Made by a program: the position numbers and the translations under genes. Positions 8,826 to 19,041 of a stretch of 64,000 nt of DNA are shown piece by piece (the stretch's first letter is position 1; the number at the start of each line of letters is the position of its first letter). The notes beneath the pieces are model-generated. The model saw only the letters and a program-made list of their open reading frames with translations. It had not been told where the DNA came from and did no database searches. Source of the stretch: Bradyrhizobium quebecense (lineage in GTDB: Bacteria > Pseudomonadota > Alphaproteobacteria > Rhizobiales > Xanthobacteraceae); assembly GCF_013373795.3 (NCBI RefSeq), contig NZ_CP088022.1:2170001-2234000 (forward strand), given 5' to 3'.

Positions 8826-9440
8826 TCAGCGAGAGAAGACCCGCGTTCCGGCCGGCCATCGCGGCTTGTCTCCCACCGGGCTGGCGCCGATCTCCCATCC
8901 GACGCCGCCCCAGAGCACGTCGACGGCACCAAGCTCTCCTGCGATATCGCGGACGTAAAACACGTTCGGCTTGGCGTTGATCTCCAGAGGGCCGCCATTG
9001 CCGTTGGGCTGCTGCTTCAACGCGCACCACACGTCGGCCAGCCTGCTCTCGTGGCTCTGACCGAGCCTGGCGAGGATGTCCTTATCGCTTGCCGCGGCGC
9101 TCAGCACATAGGTTTGCAACGATGCGCCGCCGGTATCGTCCTCGACCTTGTCGGTGAAGCGGCGCGCGAAGGTCGCACCCAACCAGGAGATTTTCACCGG
9201 CGCGCTCGACGCGATGTCCTCCTTGAAATGTTCCCGTGCGACGAACTTTTCAGCATGAGGAATAGCCGAGGTCGATGACGGATCGGACGGTTCCTCGGTT
9301 TTCGGCCGCAGCGCGCACGCCACGCGGTCAATGGCGACAGCCGAACCCGGTTGGCCCGATTTCGTATCGTCTGCGGCGACGCTCAAGGCTTGTGCTGTGA
9401 GAAAGAAGGCCAATGACAGCGTGAGGCTTAACTGGCGCAT
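8826..9440 (-). CDS. Exported protein of unknown function
   Basis: A 204-residue protein with a Sec signal peptide (LSLTLSLAFFLTAQALSVAA, cleavage after about residue 23). The mature chain has two cysteines (ACALRP and VWCALK) that could form a disulfide, plus the segments KISWLGATFARRFTDKVEDD and VDVLWGGVGWEIGASPVGDK. No catalytic motif or named domain is recognised. A GGGGAC sequence precedes the ATG at 9440. It is probably periplasmic and looks like a stand-alone gene. Confidence 0.65.
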   Translation of the reverse strand: MRQLSLTLSLAFFLTAQALSVAADDTKSGQPGSAVAIDRVACALRPKTEEPSDPSSTSAIPHAEKFVAREHFKEDIASSAPVKISWLGATFARRFTDKVEDDTGGASLQTYVLSAAASDKDILARLGQSHESRLADVWCALKQQPNGNGGPLEINAKPNVFYVRDIAGELGAVDVLWGGVGWEIGASPVGDKPRWPAGTRVFSR

Positions 9441-9596
9441 CTTGTTGTCCCCGAGTCCGCTGTGTTCGCGGAGACAAGGTAAACCGCATCCTGCAGATGT
9501 AAATTAAAGATCGGGTTTCTGGTTAAGGATAAAAAGTGAATTCAACTACAACGCGAATTTGAATCAAATGCGCGGCTGCCCGATCGACGGCCGCAC

Positions 9597-9884
9597 TCAA
9601 ACGCGGATGTCTCGGCCCGACAACAGCAGCGGCGAATTCTCGCGCGGCGCCAAACCCGTCGGCAAAGCCCGGCAGCATCTTGCCTGCGCTCGCAGCGGAT
9701 CGGTCCAGCTCCAGCGAACGCGCCAGGACGGATTGTTCGTGTAGGCCGGAATTCGCCAGACCCAGATCGTCTCGTAAACGCTGTCCCCGAGGTGTTCGAC
9801 ATCGGGCTTTGCTGTCGGCCAGAAGGCCGCACCGGCAATGGCGAACGTGACGGCCGCCGCAGTCGTGATCATCATCTTGCGCAT
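9597..9884 (-). CDS. Small exported hypothetical protein
   Basis: A 95-residue ORF from the ATG at 9884. It begins with a signal-like segment (MRKMMITTAAAVTFAIAGAA) and has an aromatic-rich centre (ETIWVWRIPAYTNNPSW, VRWSWTDPL) and an Arg-rich end. A longer start at 9923 adds a non-hydrophobic leader and is less likely. No family is recognised. The signal-like N-terminus favours a real gene, but coding evidence is weak. Confidence 0.45.
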   Translation of the reverse strand: MRKMMITTAAAVTFAIAGAAFWPTAKPDVEHLGDSVYETIWVWRIPAYTNNPSWRVRWSWTDPLRAQARCCRALPTGLAPRENSPLLLSGRDIRV

Positions 9885-10322
9885 CGCGCGTCTGCCTTTC
9901 CCGCCTGTCGCGGGTTCTGACAACCCGCGACTGCCAATGCTTCGACTTGCGATCCTGAATCCGTCAGGTCGACGTCAGCCGCTGAGGTGTGCGCTCGATT
10001 GCCCACCACGTGTCGCCTGACTCTCGGGATTCGCATCCGGGTCGTCGATCAATCCCGTGATGCCTGCTGGAGCAAAGTTCTTGTCCGCAAACGATCGAGT
10101 GCACGCAATGAAGATGTCATAAGCGCAGTCGCCGGATGGTGGCAATCCGGATAACAACGGGAGGCGAGCGCTAAACAAGGCTCTTTCGGCGTACACCCCG
10201 CCGGGTGCGCAGAGCGCCCCGTAGAATTACGATATCCCTGCGAGGATAGTCGTGTTCGTCGCGTCGAAATCCATTTGCGCAAGGCTTGGTCGCGCGCAGT
10301 CGAGTGAGTGGCGTCAGGAATT
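9885..10322. other. Intergenic stretch without a supported gene
   Basis: About 440 bases between the small exported ORF and the TauE/SafE gene. Short open frames exist on the minus strand (for example 9975-10196), but they lack ribosome sites or recognisable domains. I see no RNA gene here. Confidence 0.5.
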
Positions 10323-11048
10323 CTACGGCGCCATTGCCGACCACAGCAGCGACACGCCCGCCGCCAGCATGATGCCGTCCATGATCAGGCGGAATGACTC
10401 CGGCTTCATTTGCAGCACGAAGCGCTTTGCGATGAAGGCACCGGCCATCAGCGAGGCGCCGGCGATCAAGCCCTTCAGCGCGATGTCGGGTGTCAGCGCG
10501 CCGAACCGCTCGAAGGTCACCGACTTGCTGACGTAGAGCCCGAGCGAGCTTGCCGCTTCGGTGGCGAGGAACGCGCCCTTGCTGAGGCCGTAAAACAAAA
10601 ACAGCGGCACGCTGAGCGGACCGGTCGAGGCCACGATGCCGGTGAGATAGCCGATCAGCGCGCCGCCGATCATCAGATGCCAGAGATTGGCTTTCAGTCT
10701 GTGCTGCGCCAGCCAGTGCCGCACCGGCACCATCGCGATCAGGAACACGCCGATCGCGATGTCGACCGCGCGCGAGGGCAAAGCGAGCAGGGTGCGCGCG
10801 CCAAGGGCTGCGGCCGGAATGCCGGTGACCGAGTAGGCGGCGCAGGCGCGCCAGTCGACCTCGCGCCACCAGGCCAGGATGCGCGACAGATTGGCCATCA
10901 CGGCCGCAACCGCCATGATCGGCACCGCCTGCTTCGGCCCGTACTGATAGACCAGCACCGGCATCAGCATGATCGACGAGCCGGTGCCGACGATGCCCGA
11001 GATGGTGCCGGCGACAAGGCCGACAATGAGGACGAACAGGAAGCCCAC
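10323..11048 (-). CDS. TauE/SafE family sulfite or organosulfur exporter
   Basis: A polytopic membrane protein of about 241 residues with the family's paired Gly-rich helices: LIVGLVAGTISGIVGTGSSI at the N-terminus and LMIGGALIGYLTGIVASTGP in the middle. TauE/SafE proteins export sulfite, sulfoacetate or related anions; the substrate here is unknown. Two GTG codons, at 11054 and 11048, are possible starts. The CCGGAG ribosome site overlaps the first but is 5 nt from the second, so 11048 is chosen. No sulfur-metabolism gene lies nearby. Confidence 0.85.
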   Translation of the reverse strand: MGFLFVLIVGLVAGTISGIVGTGSSIMLMPVLVYQYGPKQAVPIMAVAAVMANLSRILAWWREVDWRACAAYSVTGIPAAALGARTLLALPSRAVDIAIGVFLIAMVPVRHWLAQHRLKANLWHLMIGGALIGYLTGIVASTGPLSVPLFLFYGLSKGAFLATEAASSLGLYVSKSVTFERFGALTPDIALKGLIAGASLMAGAFIAKRFVLQMKPESFRLIMDGIMLAAGVSLLWSAMAP

Positions 11049-11175
11049 GCGCACTCCGGGACGTGATCCGAGCCACGCCGATGCGTGCCTCGAAGGCGAA
11101 GGCTCAGTGTGACCTCACGATTCGAGACGGCGCAAGGGCGCCTTGAACCAGGGAAGTGTGTCGTCGCGCGCCGCG

Positions 11176-11979
11176 TCAGTATTTCGCGACGACCGGGCCG
11201 CCAAAGCGGTAGTTGACGCGCACCGTCACCATGTCGACGTCCTGGCGGATGCGTTCGTCATGATTGAGCTCGGCGATGAACACCGGATCGTAGGTCATGT
11301 GAACGTTGTTGGTTCCCATGAACAGATGGTCGTATTCGATCGCCAGCGACCAGTTGTGTGCGATCGCATATTCGGCGCCGGCGCCGATCGCGCCGCCCCA
11401 GCGCGTCTCGCTGCCGCGGTCGGCGATGAAGCCGACCGGTACGCCCGGTCCAAATGCCGGCGTGATGAAGCTCTCGTACCGATCGCGCACGACGGCCGCT
11501 CCGCCCTTTGCGTACAGCAGGAAGGCGCCCCAGGAATAGCCGATCTGTCCGGTGAACAGGCCGATGGTATCGATCTTCGAGCGGTTGGCGAAGCCCGCAA
11601 ACAGCGGGGCGACCGACGGGTTCGAGCCAGAAAGGTCGGCCCAATTGCCCTGCGCTTCGACGCCGAACACCCAGGCCGCCTGCTGCCAGCGATAACCGAT
11701 CTGGCCGCCGGCGGTCGCGCCGCTGGCGGTGTGGCAACCTTCCGGGCCGGTGAAGTTCACGACGCCGAGCGCCGGATTGGTGATGGCGAAGGGCACGATG
11801 TCCCAGCACTGTCGGCTCCAGCCGGCGCCGCCATTGGCGCCGACATAGAAGCCGCTCCAGTCAGTGGCAGAGGCGACGATCGAGGATGCCTTCGTATAGG
11901 GGCGAGCGGCGAGGTCGGCAGCGGGCGCGCTTGCAATGCCGAGCATGAGCACGGAGGCGGCGACGAAATATGTCTTCAT
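11176..11979 (-). CDS. Omp25/RopB-like outer membrane beta-barrel protein
   Basis: A 267-residue protein with a signal peptide (MKTYFVAASVLMLGIASAPA, cleavage near ADLAARPY). The mature domain has the rhizobial porin-like hallmarks TDWSGFYVGANGGAGW at the start and VRVNYRFGGPVVAKY at the end, the last residue being aromatic as outer-membrane insertion requires. Alternating strands such as GGQIGYRWQQAAWVFGVEAQ and NWSLAIEYDHLFMG indicate an 8-stranded barrel. The frame opens at 12003, but the Met at 11979 fits the signal peptide. Two cysteines (CWDIVPF, GCHTASG) may form a loop disulfide. Members of this family are abundant surface proteins; no transport function is shown. Confidence 0.9.
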   Translation of the reverse strand: MKTYFVAASVLMLGIASAPAADLAARPYTKASSIVASATDWSGFYVGANGGAGWSRQCWDIVPFAITNPALGVVNFTGPEGCHTASGATAGGQIGYRWQQAAWVFGVEAQGNWADLSGSNPSVAPLFAGFANRSKIDTIGLFTGQIGYSWGAFLLYAKGGAAVVRDRYESFITPAFGPGVPVGFIADRGSETRWGGAIGAGAEYAIAHNWSLAIEYDHLFMGTNNVHMTYDPVFIAELNHDERIRQDVDMVTVRVNYRFGGPVVAKY

Positions 11980-12128
11980 GGGCAGACCCAATGCATGAAT
12001 CAAATCGATGGCAGGCTAGTCGATTTGCACCACCTCCGGCTGTACCCGGTCCGCCACATCCGGCCGCATTCGCGTGCATGTCGCGAGAATGCGAGAGTAT
12101 GACTCGCCGGCGGAGCCACATGTTCGAT

Positions 12129-12250
12129 GTCGTCCCGGCGAAGGCCGGGACCCATCACCACCAATGGTCATTGTTGTGCGACATTGAAACGACGAGTCCC
12201 GTTCACACCACACGCTGCGGCGTATGGGTCCCGGCCTGCGCCGGGACGAC
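12129..12250. repeat. Bipartite palindromic repeat with 27-bp inverted ends
   Basis: A 122-bp element upstream of the Omp25-like gene. Its 27-bp outer arms (12129-12155 and 12224-12250) are inverted copies with a single mismatch. Each arm is itself a hairpin (left arm CCCGGC-GAAG-GCCGGG). A copy of the same architecture with different stem bases lies at 61371-61493. It resembles a short non-autonomous repeat family that I recall from Bradyrhizobium; that link is from memory. Confidence 0.8.
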
Positions 12251-12284
12251 GGCGTGGATGGGGGCACGCGCGCAAACATATCGA

Positions 12285-13055
12285 TCACCTCAGAACCACC
12301 CACGCCGGCGCGTGATCGCTGGCGCGTTCCTCGCCACGAACGTCCCGGTCGACGCCGGCTTTCGCGAGCCGTGCCGCCACGTCGGGGCTGAGCAGGAGAT
12401 GATCGAGCCGGAGGCCTGCATCGCGCGGCCAGCGCTGGCGCTTGTAGTCCCAGAAGGTGAACATCGGACGATCCGGGTGCAGCGTGCGGAGCGCATCGCA
12501 CCAACCCTGATCGACCAGCGCCTTGAACGCGGCGCGGCTCTTCGGCTGGATCAGCGCATCCTTGTCCCAGGAGCGGGTCGGATAGATGTCGAAGGGCGTC
12601 GGCGCGACGTTGTAGTCGCCGGCGAGCACCACGGGGACCTCCTGCTTGAGCAGCTTGGCGGCGTGGGCGCGCAGCCGCTTGAACCAGGCCAGCTTGTAAT
12701 CGAATTTCGGGCCGGGCTGCGGATTGCCGTTCGGAAGGTAAAGGCTGGTCACGACGATGCCGCGCACCGCGGCCTCGATATAGCGCGCCTCATGGTCGTC
12801 GCGGTCGCCGGGCAGGGCGGTGCGGATCAAGACCGGCTCGGCCTTGCGCGCGAGGATGGCGACGCCGTTCCAGGTCTTCTGTCCCTGCCACACCGCGCCG
12901 TAACCGGCTTTCTCGAGCGCGGCTGCGGGAAATTCGGCGTCGCTGGCTTTCAACTCCTGCAAGCTGACAACGTCGGGCCTGGCTGATTTCAGCCAGCGCA
13001 GCAGGTTCGGCAGCCGGCGGTTGACGTTGTTGATGTTGAAGGTCGCGATCTTCAT
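12285..13055 (-). CDS. xth: Exodeoxyribonuclease III
   Basis: A 256-residue AP endonuclease/exonuclease III that acts in base-excision repair. It starts MKIATFNINNVNRRLPNLL, with metal-ligand SLQELKASD, NGVAILARK, VLAGDYNVAPTPFDI and the C-terminal catalytic RASDHAPAWV. The order matches the endonuclease/exonuclease/phosphatase fold. The start at 13055 rather than 13061 matches the usual MKIAT beginning. It lies 24 bp after alr on the same strand, so the two may be co-transcribed. Confidence 0.95.
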   Translation of the reverse strand: MKIATFNINNVNRRLPNLLRWLKSARPDVVSLQELKASDAEFPAAALEKAGYGAVWQGQKTWNGVAILARKAEPVLIRTALPGDRDDHEARYIEAAVRGIVVTSLYLPNGNPQPGPKFDYKLAWFKRLRAHAAKLLKQEVPVVLAGDYNVAPTPFDIYPTRSWDKDALIQPKSRAAFKALVDQGWCDALRTLHPDRPMFTFWDYKRQRWPRDAGLRLDHLLLSPDVAARLAKAGVDRDVRGEERASDHAPAWVVLR

Positions 13056-13079
13056 GCGCAATCGCGAACCTCGATCGCG

Positions 13080-14387
13080 TCAGGTGGACGGTGCCGTTGG
13101 CGCGGCGGCAGGCAATGGCGGCGGCGCAGCAGCGGCCGCTGCCGTCGGCAGGGCCGGAGGCGCCGCTTGCGTGGCGGCCGGCTCGCTCTTCTCAGTCGCA
13201 GCGTCGCTTGCCGCGGCGACGGCATCGCCGCCCTTGTAGATGCGCACGAAGCGGCGGCCGAGGCTGGTCAGCACCTCATAGCCGATGGTGCCGAAATGAT
13301 GCGCGAGCTCGTCGACCGTGATGCCTTCGCCGATCAGCGTCACCATGTGGCCGCGCCGCACGGCATTCTTGTCGAGATCGGTGACGTCGACCGCGATCAA
13401 ATCCATCGAGACGCGGCCGGCGATCGGGCAGCGCTTGCCGGCGACCACGACCTCGGCGCCACGGGTGCCGTCATTGGCGCTGGCGGCGCGGAAATAGCCG
13501 TCCGCATAGCCCGCGGAGACGATCGCAAGCCGGGTCGGCCGGCGCGCGGTCCAGGTGCCGCCATAGCCGACGGTCTCGCCGCGATCGATGTTGCGGATCT
13601 GCACGATGCGCGCCTTGAGGTCGACCACCTGCTGCATCGGGTTGTCGGCCTCCGGCGTCGGGTTGACGCCGTAGAGCGCGCAGCCCGGCCGCACCATCTC
13701 GAACTGGAATTGCGCGCCGAGGAACACGCCGGAGGAGTTAGCGAGCGAGGCCGGCACGCCGGAGAACAGGCTCGCGATCTCGCGGAAGCTCGCCAGCTGC
13801 CTGGCGTTGGCGGGGTTGTTGAGCAGTTCGGCGGAGACGAGGTGGCTCATCACCAGCGTGATGCCGTGATCGCCGGCGTTGATCCGCGGGATGATGCCTT
13901 GGGCTTCGCTGACCGTCAGCCCGAGCCGGTTCATGCCGGTGTCGATATGGATGGCGGCGCCGCCGGACCAGCCGGAGCGGCGGCAGAACACGTCCCATTC
14001 GGCGAGCTCGTTGAGATCGCCGATGACAGGCTTGCAGTCGATCTTCGCGTAGGCGTCGCCGGTCTGCTGGAAGAAGCCGCCGAGCGCATAGACGGTCGCC
14101 TGCGGAACGGCCGCGCGCACCACGGCGGCCTCCTCGACGGTGGCGACGAAGAAGGTCTTGCAGCCGGCCTTGGCCAGCGCCCGCGACACCTGCTCGGCGC
14201 CGCAGCCATAGGCATTCGCCTTGACCACGGCGGCGCATTCCGCCGGGACCGCGGTCTTCTCGAGCTTGCGCCAGTTGGCGATGATGGCGTCGAGGTCGAC
14301 GGTGAGGATGCCGGTGGCGGTCGGATGGGCCGCCAGCAAACTGGCTTCGGGCGTCAGCTGCGATTTCGCGTCGGTCACGATGTTCAT
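13080..14387 (-). CDS. alr: Alanine racemase with Pro/Ala-rich C-terminal tail
   Basis: Interconverts L- and D-alanine for peptidoglycan. The PLP lysine is K56 in AAVVKANAYGCG. The fold-III TIM barrel follows, and the C-terminal domain contains VGYGGTWTARRPTRLAIVSA, where the tyrosine belongs to the catalytic set. At 435 residues it is about 60 longer than typical Alr. The excess is a low-complexity tail after YKGGDAVAAASD, made of Ala and Pro with runs such as AAAAAAPPPLPAAAP. The ATG at 14387 is just 6 bp from the candidate insertion core of the recombinase element, so the element's end now forms its leader. In its absence alr would follow dnaB closely. Confidence 0.95.
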   Translation of the reverse strand: MNIVTDAKSQLTPEASLLAAHPTATGILTVDLDAIIANWRKLEKTAVPAECAAVVKANAYGCGAEQVSRALAKAGCKTFFVATVEEAAVVRAAVPQATVYALGGFFQQTGDAYAKIDCKPVIGDLNELAEWDVFCRRSGWSGGAAIHIDTGMNRLGLTVSEAQGIIPRINAGDHGITLVMSHLVSAELLNNPANARQLASFREIASLFSGVPASLANSSGVFLGAQFQFEMVRPGCALYGVNPTPEADNPMQQVVDLKARIVQIRNIDRGETVGYGGTWTARRPTRLAIVSAGYADGYFRAASANDGTRGAEVVVAGKRCPIAGRVSMDLIAVDVTDLDKNAVRRGHMVTLIGEGITVDELAHHFGTIGYEVLTSLGRRFVRIYKGGDAVAAASDAATEKSEPAATQAAPPALPTAAAAAAPPPLPAAAPTAPST

Positions 14388-14393
14388 GGCTCA

Positions 14394-14402
14394 GTTGTAC
14401 AA
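14394..14402. repeat. Candidate att core, left copy (GTTGTACAA)
   Basis: Nine-base sequence 6 bp upstream of alr, identical to the copy at 17079-17087. It contains the palindrome TTGTACAA. The outer flank reads GGCTCA and the inner flank CCGCGC. Confidence 0.55.
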
Positions 14403-14426
14403 CCGCGCATCAGAACACCCATCTGT

Positions 14427-16496
14427 CTATGTTGTTGAAGAGAAGAGAGTTTGCTGATCGGGATGCGATCCTGTGGGGTATCTTGGGTTCTGTCGCGCTC
14501 CTTCGGCGATAGATTGAGCGGCAGCTGTTATCAGCGAGGCGCGAGCAAAGATCCACGGGCCGTCCGATAGCGGATGGATGGCTGCGATCTCGCCGGCTTC
14601 AGCGGCGAGCCGGAGCGTCTTGGGCGCGACCTTCAGGAGCTTTGCGGCGTTGCTAAGGTTGAGCCAGGGTTCGATCCCGTCATCGGCGGGCTTGAACACC
14701 GGGAGGTGGTAGCTCGAGCGCATTGATGTGACGCGCTCGCGGGTCCAGCGATTGCCGTTGCCCGTCTTGAGGCCGTTTCGGTTGAGGAGGCCGGCAATCA
14801 GATCGTCGCTGGCGATCAGCACCAGTTGACGCACGGCTTGGATAATATCGGCGGAAGTGCTGTTGCGCTGTCCGCGCCGGCGCTTGGGCAAGCGCAACTC
14901 GCTGTGAGCGCCACCCACCCAGTGGACGATGAGAACGATCTCGGACGCCGCGTCGTCTATATCGGCCACGACCTCATGGACGAGGGTGCGTACAATGCGC
15001 TTCTTGAGACGAGCATCCGTCGTCGGCGCATCCCAGACCGTTTTGAGGTTCGAGGCCAGTACGCCGAGCGAAGCTGGATCAGCAATGGGTGCGGGCGTGG
15101 CCGCATCATGCATGGCGATCTTGCCCTCGACCTCCGCCGCGTGAGCGAGTGCCCTGTTCCAGCGCGCTTCCAGCTCACTCGCCACCAACCGGTTCGCGGG
15201 GTCAGCGGCATCGTATTGCCGGAAAGCCCGGTCGGCGGCATAGCGCGCCGCTTCCAGATCGCGACTGAGCGCATCGCGCACCTGATCCCGCCGTTCCCTG
15301 GCTCCTTCGGCGGCAGCGGTTGCAGCGGCGATAGCGCCCGGACCGACGACGCCAAGCAGTGCTTCCTCGATTGCATCATCGACACGCAATCCGCCGAAGG
15401 CGATGCAGTGAGGACCGCCATTGTCCATCCAGGCGCGGCTGCAGCTGTAGCGTGGGATATGGTGCTTCATGCCGGAGTACCGGAGTGTGAGCTTGCGGCC
15501 GCAGCGCTTGCACCGGATCAGACCGGCCAGCAGCGCGTCACCATGCTTGGGTGCGCCGTGATGCCGACCGGTGGGAACGTTGCTGCTGACCATGGTGCGG
15601 ATCGCCTCGAACCTCTCCCAGCTCACATACCCGTCGTGGGTGTTGGGCTTCAGCGCCAGCCATTCGTTCCGTGTCTTGCGGCGGATCTTCAAGCTCACGC
15701 CCCCGGCGCTGTATCCCGCCGCCACAGCCGTCTTACCATAGGCATAGGCGCCGCCGTAGACCGGGTTCTCAATGATCCGGTGGATGGCGGAGTAACTCGG
15801 TCGCCGCCAGGCTGTGTCGCCGTTGGACTGCTTCACTGGTAGATCGAGATTGTACTCGTGGAGCCAGCAGAGCGCCTGTCGCGCGCTGCCCAGTTCCTCG
15901 ACCTTGTCGAACACCAGCTTGATCGCTTCCTGGACACGCCGATCCGGATCTTTCTCATAATGGTCGCCGGCCTTCACGAAGCCGACGGGCGCCGCCACAA
16001 CCAACTCGCCCCGGCGCGCCTTCTCGTAGCGGGCCGAGAGCGAGCGTTGGCGCAACAAATCCAGTTCGTACTCGTTGAGGCTGCCCTTGAGCCCGAGCAG
16101 CAGGCGGTCGTTGCCGTGCCTTGGCGCATAGATAGTCTCCTGATCGACCAGAACGGTATCGACCACGCGGCACATCTCGATGAGTTGCTGCCAATCCCGG
16201 CTGTTGCGGGCGAAGCGCGAGACCTCGCGGGCGCAAACCGCACCAACCTTACCGAGGCAAACCTCCGCTACCATTCGCTCGAAACCGGCGCGTTGCACGC
16301 CGCCGGCGGCTGAACGACCGAGATCATCATCGATCACTTCGATCTCTGACCACCCGAGTGCCGTCAGCCGGTCCCGCATGGCGTATTGCAATGCGCTGCT
16401 CTCGCGATTGTGCAACACCTGATGTGCTGAGGATTGGCGCACGTAAAGAATCGCCTTACGCTCCAGATGATGAGGCCTGACCTTGTCAGAGATCAT
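14427..16496 (-). CDS. Large serine recombinase (resolvase/invertase family)
   Basis: A 689-residue site-specific recombinase. The catalytic domain carries YVRQSS, with the nucleophile probably Ser22, followed by [15 protein letters not shown] and [14 protein letters not shown] Recombinase domain follows ([20 protein letters not shown]), then a zinc ribbon with [10 protein letters not shown] and a downstream Cys pair, then a coiled-coil stretch of Ala/Arg/Glu. The last 110 or so residues look like an added helix-turn-helix module ([20 protein letters not shown]), unusual for simple resolvases. It starts at the ATG at 16496 after GGGGGTC and overlaps the companion ORF by 11 bp. It is intact and would cut and rejoin DNA at the element ends. 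Confidence 0.93.
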   Translation of the reverse strand: MISDKVRPHHLERKAILYVRQSSAHQVLHNRESSALQYAMRDRLTALGWSEIEVIDDDLGRSAAGGVQRAGFERMVAEVCLGKVGAVCAREVSRFARNSRDWQQLIEMCRVVDTVLVDQETIYAPRHGNDRLLLGLKGSLNEYELDLLRQRSLSARYEKARRGELVVAAPVGFVKAGDHYEKDPDRRVQEAIKLVFDKVEELGSARQALCWLHEYNLDLPVKQSNGDTAWRRPSYSAIHRIIENPVYGGAYAYGKTAVAAGYSAGGVSLKIRRKTRNEWLALKPNTHDGYVSWERFEAIRTMVSSNVPTGRHHGAPKHGDALLAGLIRCKRCGRKLTLRYSGMKHHIPRYSCSRAWMDNGGPHCIAFGGLRVDDAIEEALLGVVGPGAIAAATAAAEGARERRDQVRDALSRDLEAARYAADRAFRQYDAADPANRLVASELEARWNRALAHAAEVEGKIAMHDAATPAPIADPASLGVLASNLKTVWDAPTTDARLKKRIVRTLVHEVVADIDDAASEIVLIVHWVGGAHSELRLPKRRRGQRNSTSADIIQAVRQLVLIASDDLIAGLLNRNGLKTGNGNRWTRERVTSMRSSYHLPVFKPADDGIEPWLNLSNAAKLLKVAPKTLRLAAEAGEIAAIHPLSDGPWIFARASLITAAAQSIAEGARQNPRYPTGSHPDQQTLFSSTT

Positions 16497-16725
16497 GATC
16501 GACCCCCTTCGCGGGCGGCGTCGCTGTCATCGCAGCATGGTCGAGGATCAACTGCGTCATCAGGCTTGTGAGGGCCGCCCGCGCTTCCGCCGGCAGCTCC
16601 GACCATGCCGGCGCGCCGAGGGCGCCGTTCGACAGGCCGCTCCCGAACAGATCCATCTGCTGCTGCAACCGCGGTTGTCGATTGTGTCGGTATCCGCTCC
16701 CTGGCATTGCCGTCTCGCGTGACAT
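16486..16725 (-). CDS. 79-residue companion protein of the serine recombinase
   Basis: A small protein with a central motif [10 protein letters not shown] and a helix ([20 protein letters not shown]). Its stop overlaps the recombinase start by 11 bp, so the two are translationally coupled. GGGGAGC lies just upstream of its ATG. I recall similar short ORFs preceding this recombinase type in rhizobial genomes, where their function is unknown. A role as a directionality or accessory factor is speculation based only on position. Confidence 0.75.
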   Translation of the reverse strand: MSRETAMPGSGYRHNRQPRLQQQMDLFGSGLSNGALGAPAWSELPAEARAALTSLMTQLILDHAAMTATPPAKGVDHDL

Positions 16726-17086
16726 GAGTCGCTCCCCGATTCTGGTCGTGAGAGCCTCTGGATGCGCCAGAAAGCGGGGCAGCTGATGGCGTTCGATCCT
16801 TCAACGCCAGATCGAGAAGCGCAGCGAGCGCCGCAAGTGCATCGATGCTAACAAACGGCCGAACTGTCAGAAGCTCGGCGTCAGGGCAGGCCGTCCGGTC
16901 GAACATCCATGCTGGAACTTCCAGCCAACGGTCTGCTTGCGATCCGTCCAGGGTGCAGCGAAAAACGACATCGTCAGCCTTGTCGACCGCCCCATGAACG
17001 CAAACTCGGCGACCAAACCAGGGATGATGCCGATAAAGAACCTCGCGAAGAACGGTCCTGTGGGCGTTCTCAAACGTCGTTGTACA
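16493..17086 (-). CDS. Third ORF of the recombinase element, start unresolved
   Basis: An open frame containing [31 protein letters not shown] and [14 protein letters not shown]. This pattern recalls the small DUF5372-type proteins that accompany such recombinases, but the match is from memory. No ATG, GTG or TTG in good context lies between the candidate element end at 17087 and the conserved part; the first in-frame ATG (16906) falls after it. The open frame continues upstream into the end of dnaB, to a start at 17185. The last 75 codons overlap the 79-residue ORF in another frame, so the true stop may have been lost by frameshift. It may be non-functional here. Confidence 0.4.
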   Translation of the reverse strand, partial: CTTTFENAHRTVLREVLYRHHPWFGRRVCVHGAVDKADDVVFRCTLDGSQADRWLEVPAWMFDRTACPDAELLTVRPFVSIDALAALAALLDLALKDRTPSAAPLSGASRGSHDQNRGATHVTRDGNARERIPTQSTTAVAAADGSVRERPVERRPRRAGMVGAAGGSAGGPHKPDDAVDPRPCCDDSDAAREGGRS

Positions 17087-17087
17087 A
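17079..17087. repeat. Candidate att core, right copy (GTTGTACAA)
   Basis: Second copy of the 9-base sequence, 33 bp downstream of the dnaB stop. Inner flank AACGTC, outer flank GCGGGA. Confidence 0.55.
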
Positions 17088-17120
17088 GCGGGACCAGCGG
17101 CCTTCAACTGTGCCCCACCG

Positions 17121-18629
<1,509 letters not shown>

Positions 18630-18735
18630 GGACGAGCTTATTCTTCTGATTTCGTCGTTACTGAGATTTTCGGCTGTGGGCCGCGATCAAGCGCCAGCCC
18701 GGCACGAAGCGAAAGGACGGATGTTTCTTATGCAC

Positions 18736-18761
18736 GATTCACACAACGCAATGTGTGAATC
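18736..18761. promoter_or_regulatory. Perfect inverted repeat upstream of dnaB
   Basis: GATTCACACA, six bases, then TGTGTGAATC: a perfect 10-bp inverted repeat about 107 bp upstream of the dnaB ATG. It has the size and spacing of a dimeric repressor site, or it could be a stem-loop in the dnaB leader. No regulator can be named. Confidence 0.45.
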
Positions 18762-18918
18762 CGGGAGGGCCGGATGCATTCCGCTTGACGGGGATTCGGT
18801 CGAAAGGAGGGGAGCGCGACCGATCTAAGATGTGGTCGGCAAAAATTCGGGGCGGCCTGAACCTTTTACCGGGCTGCCGCGCCCAACTGACGGCGAGGTT
18901 GGTGCTGGTCTCGGTTCC

Positions 18919-19041
18919 TCAGACCAGGATGAGGAAAGCCAGCGCGATCAAGGCGGCCGCGACGCCAGTTGCGATCAAGGCGTAGTCGGTTACGAGGTCG
19001 CGCTGCGGGTCCAACATCGTCTGGTGCGGTTCTCGGGTCAT
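18919..19041 (-). CDS. Possible 40-residue single-span membrane protein
   Basis: An ORF from the ATG at 19041 to a TGA at 18919. The first half is polar (MTREPHQTMLDPQRDLVTDY) and the second is one hydrophobic helix (ALIATGVAAALIALAFLILV) ending at the C-terminus. This layout is typical of small inner-membrane proteins. The ribosome site is weak and there is no recognised family. Confidence 0.4.
   Translation of the reverse strand: MTREPHQTMLDPQRDLVTDYALIATGVAAALIALAFLILV

Larger units (their letters stand above)
14394..17087. mobile_element. Serine-recombinase mobile element between dnaB and alr
   Basis: A 2.7 kb unit containing a large serine recombinase, a 79-residue companion and a third ORF, all on the minus strand. 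It is bounded by GTTGTACAA at 14394-14402 and again at 17079-17087. Collapsing the two copies to one leaves 48 bp between the dnaB stop and the alr ATG, a normal intergenic distance for same-strand neighbours. The boundaries are inferred from the repeat and the gene layout. No empty-site sequence is available here to confirm them. Confidence 0.7.

Noticed and set aside
9975..10282. Two small overlapping minus-strand ORFs (73 and 77 residues)
   Set aside because: No ribosome site, no hydrophobic or domain pattern. They might be decayed repeat sequence, so I list the region only as non-coding.
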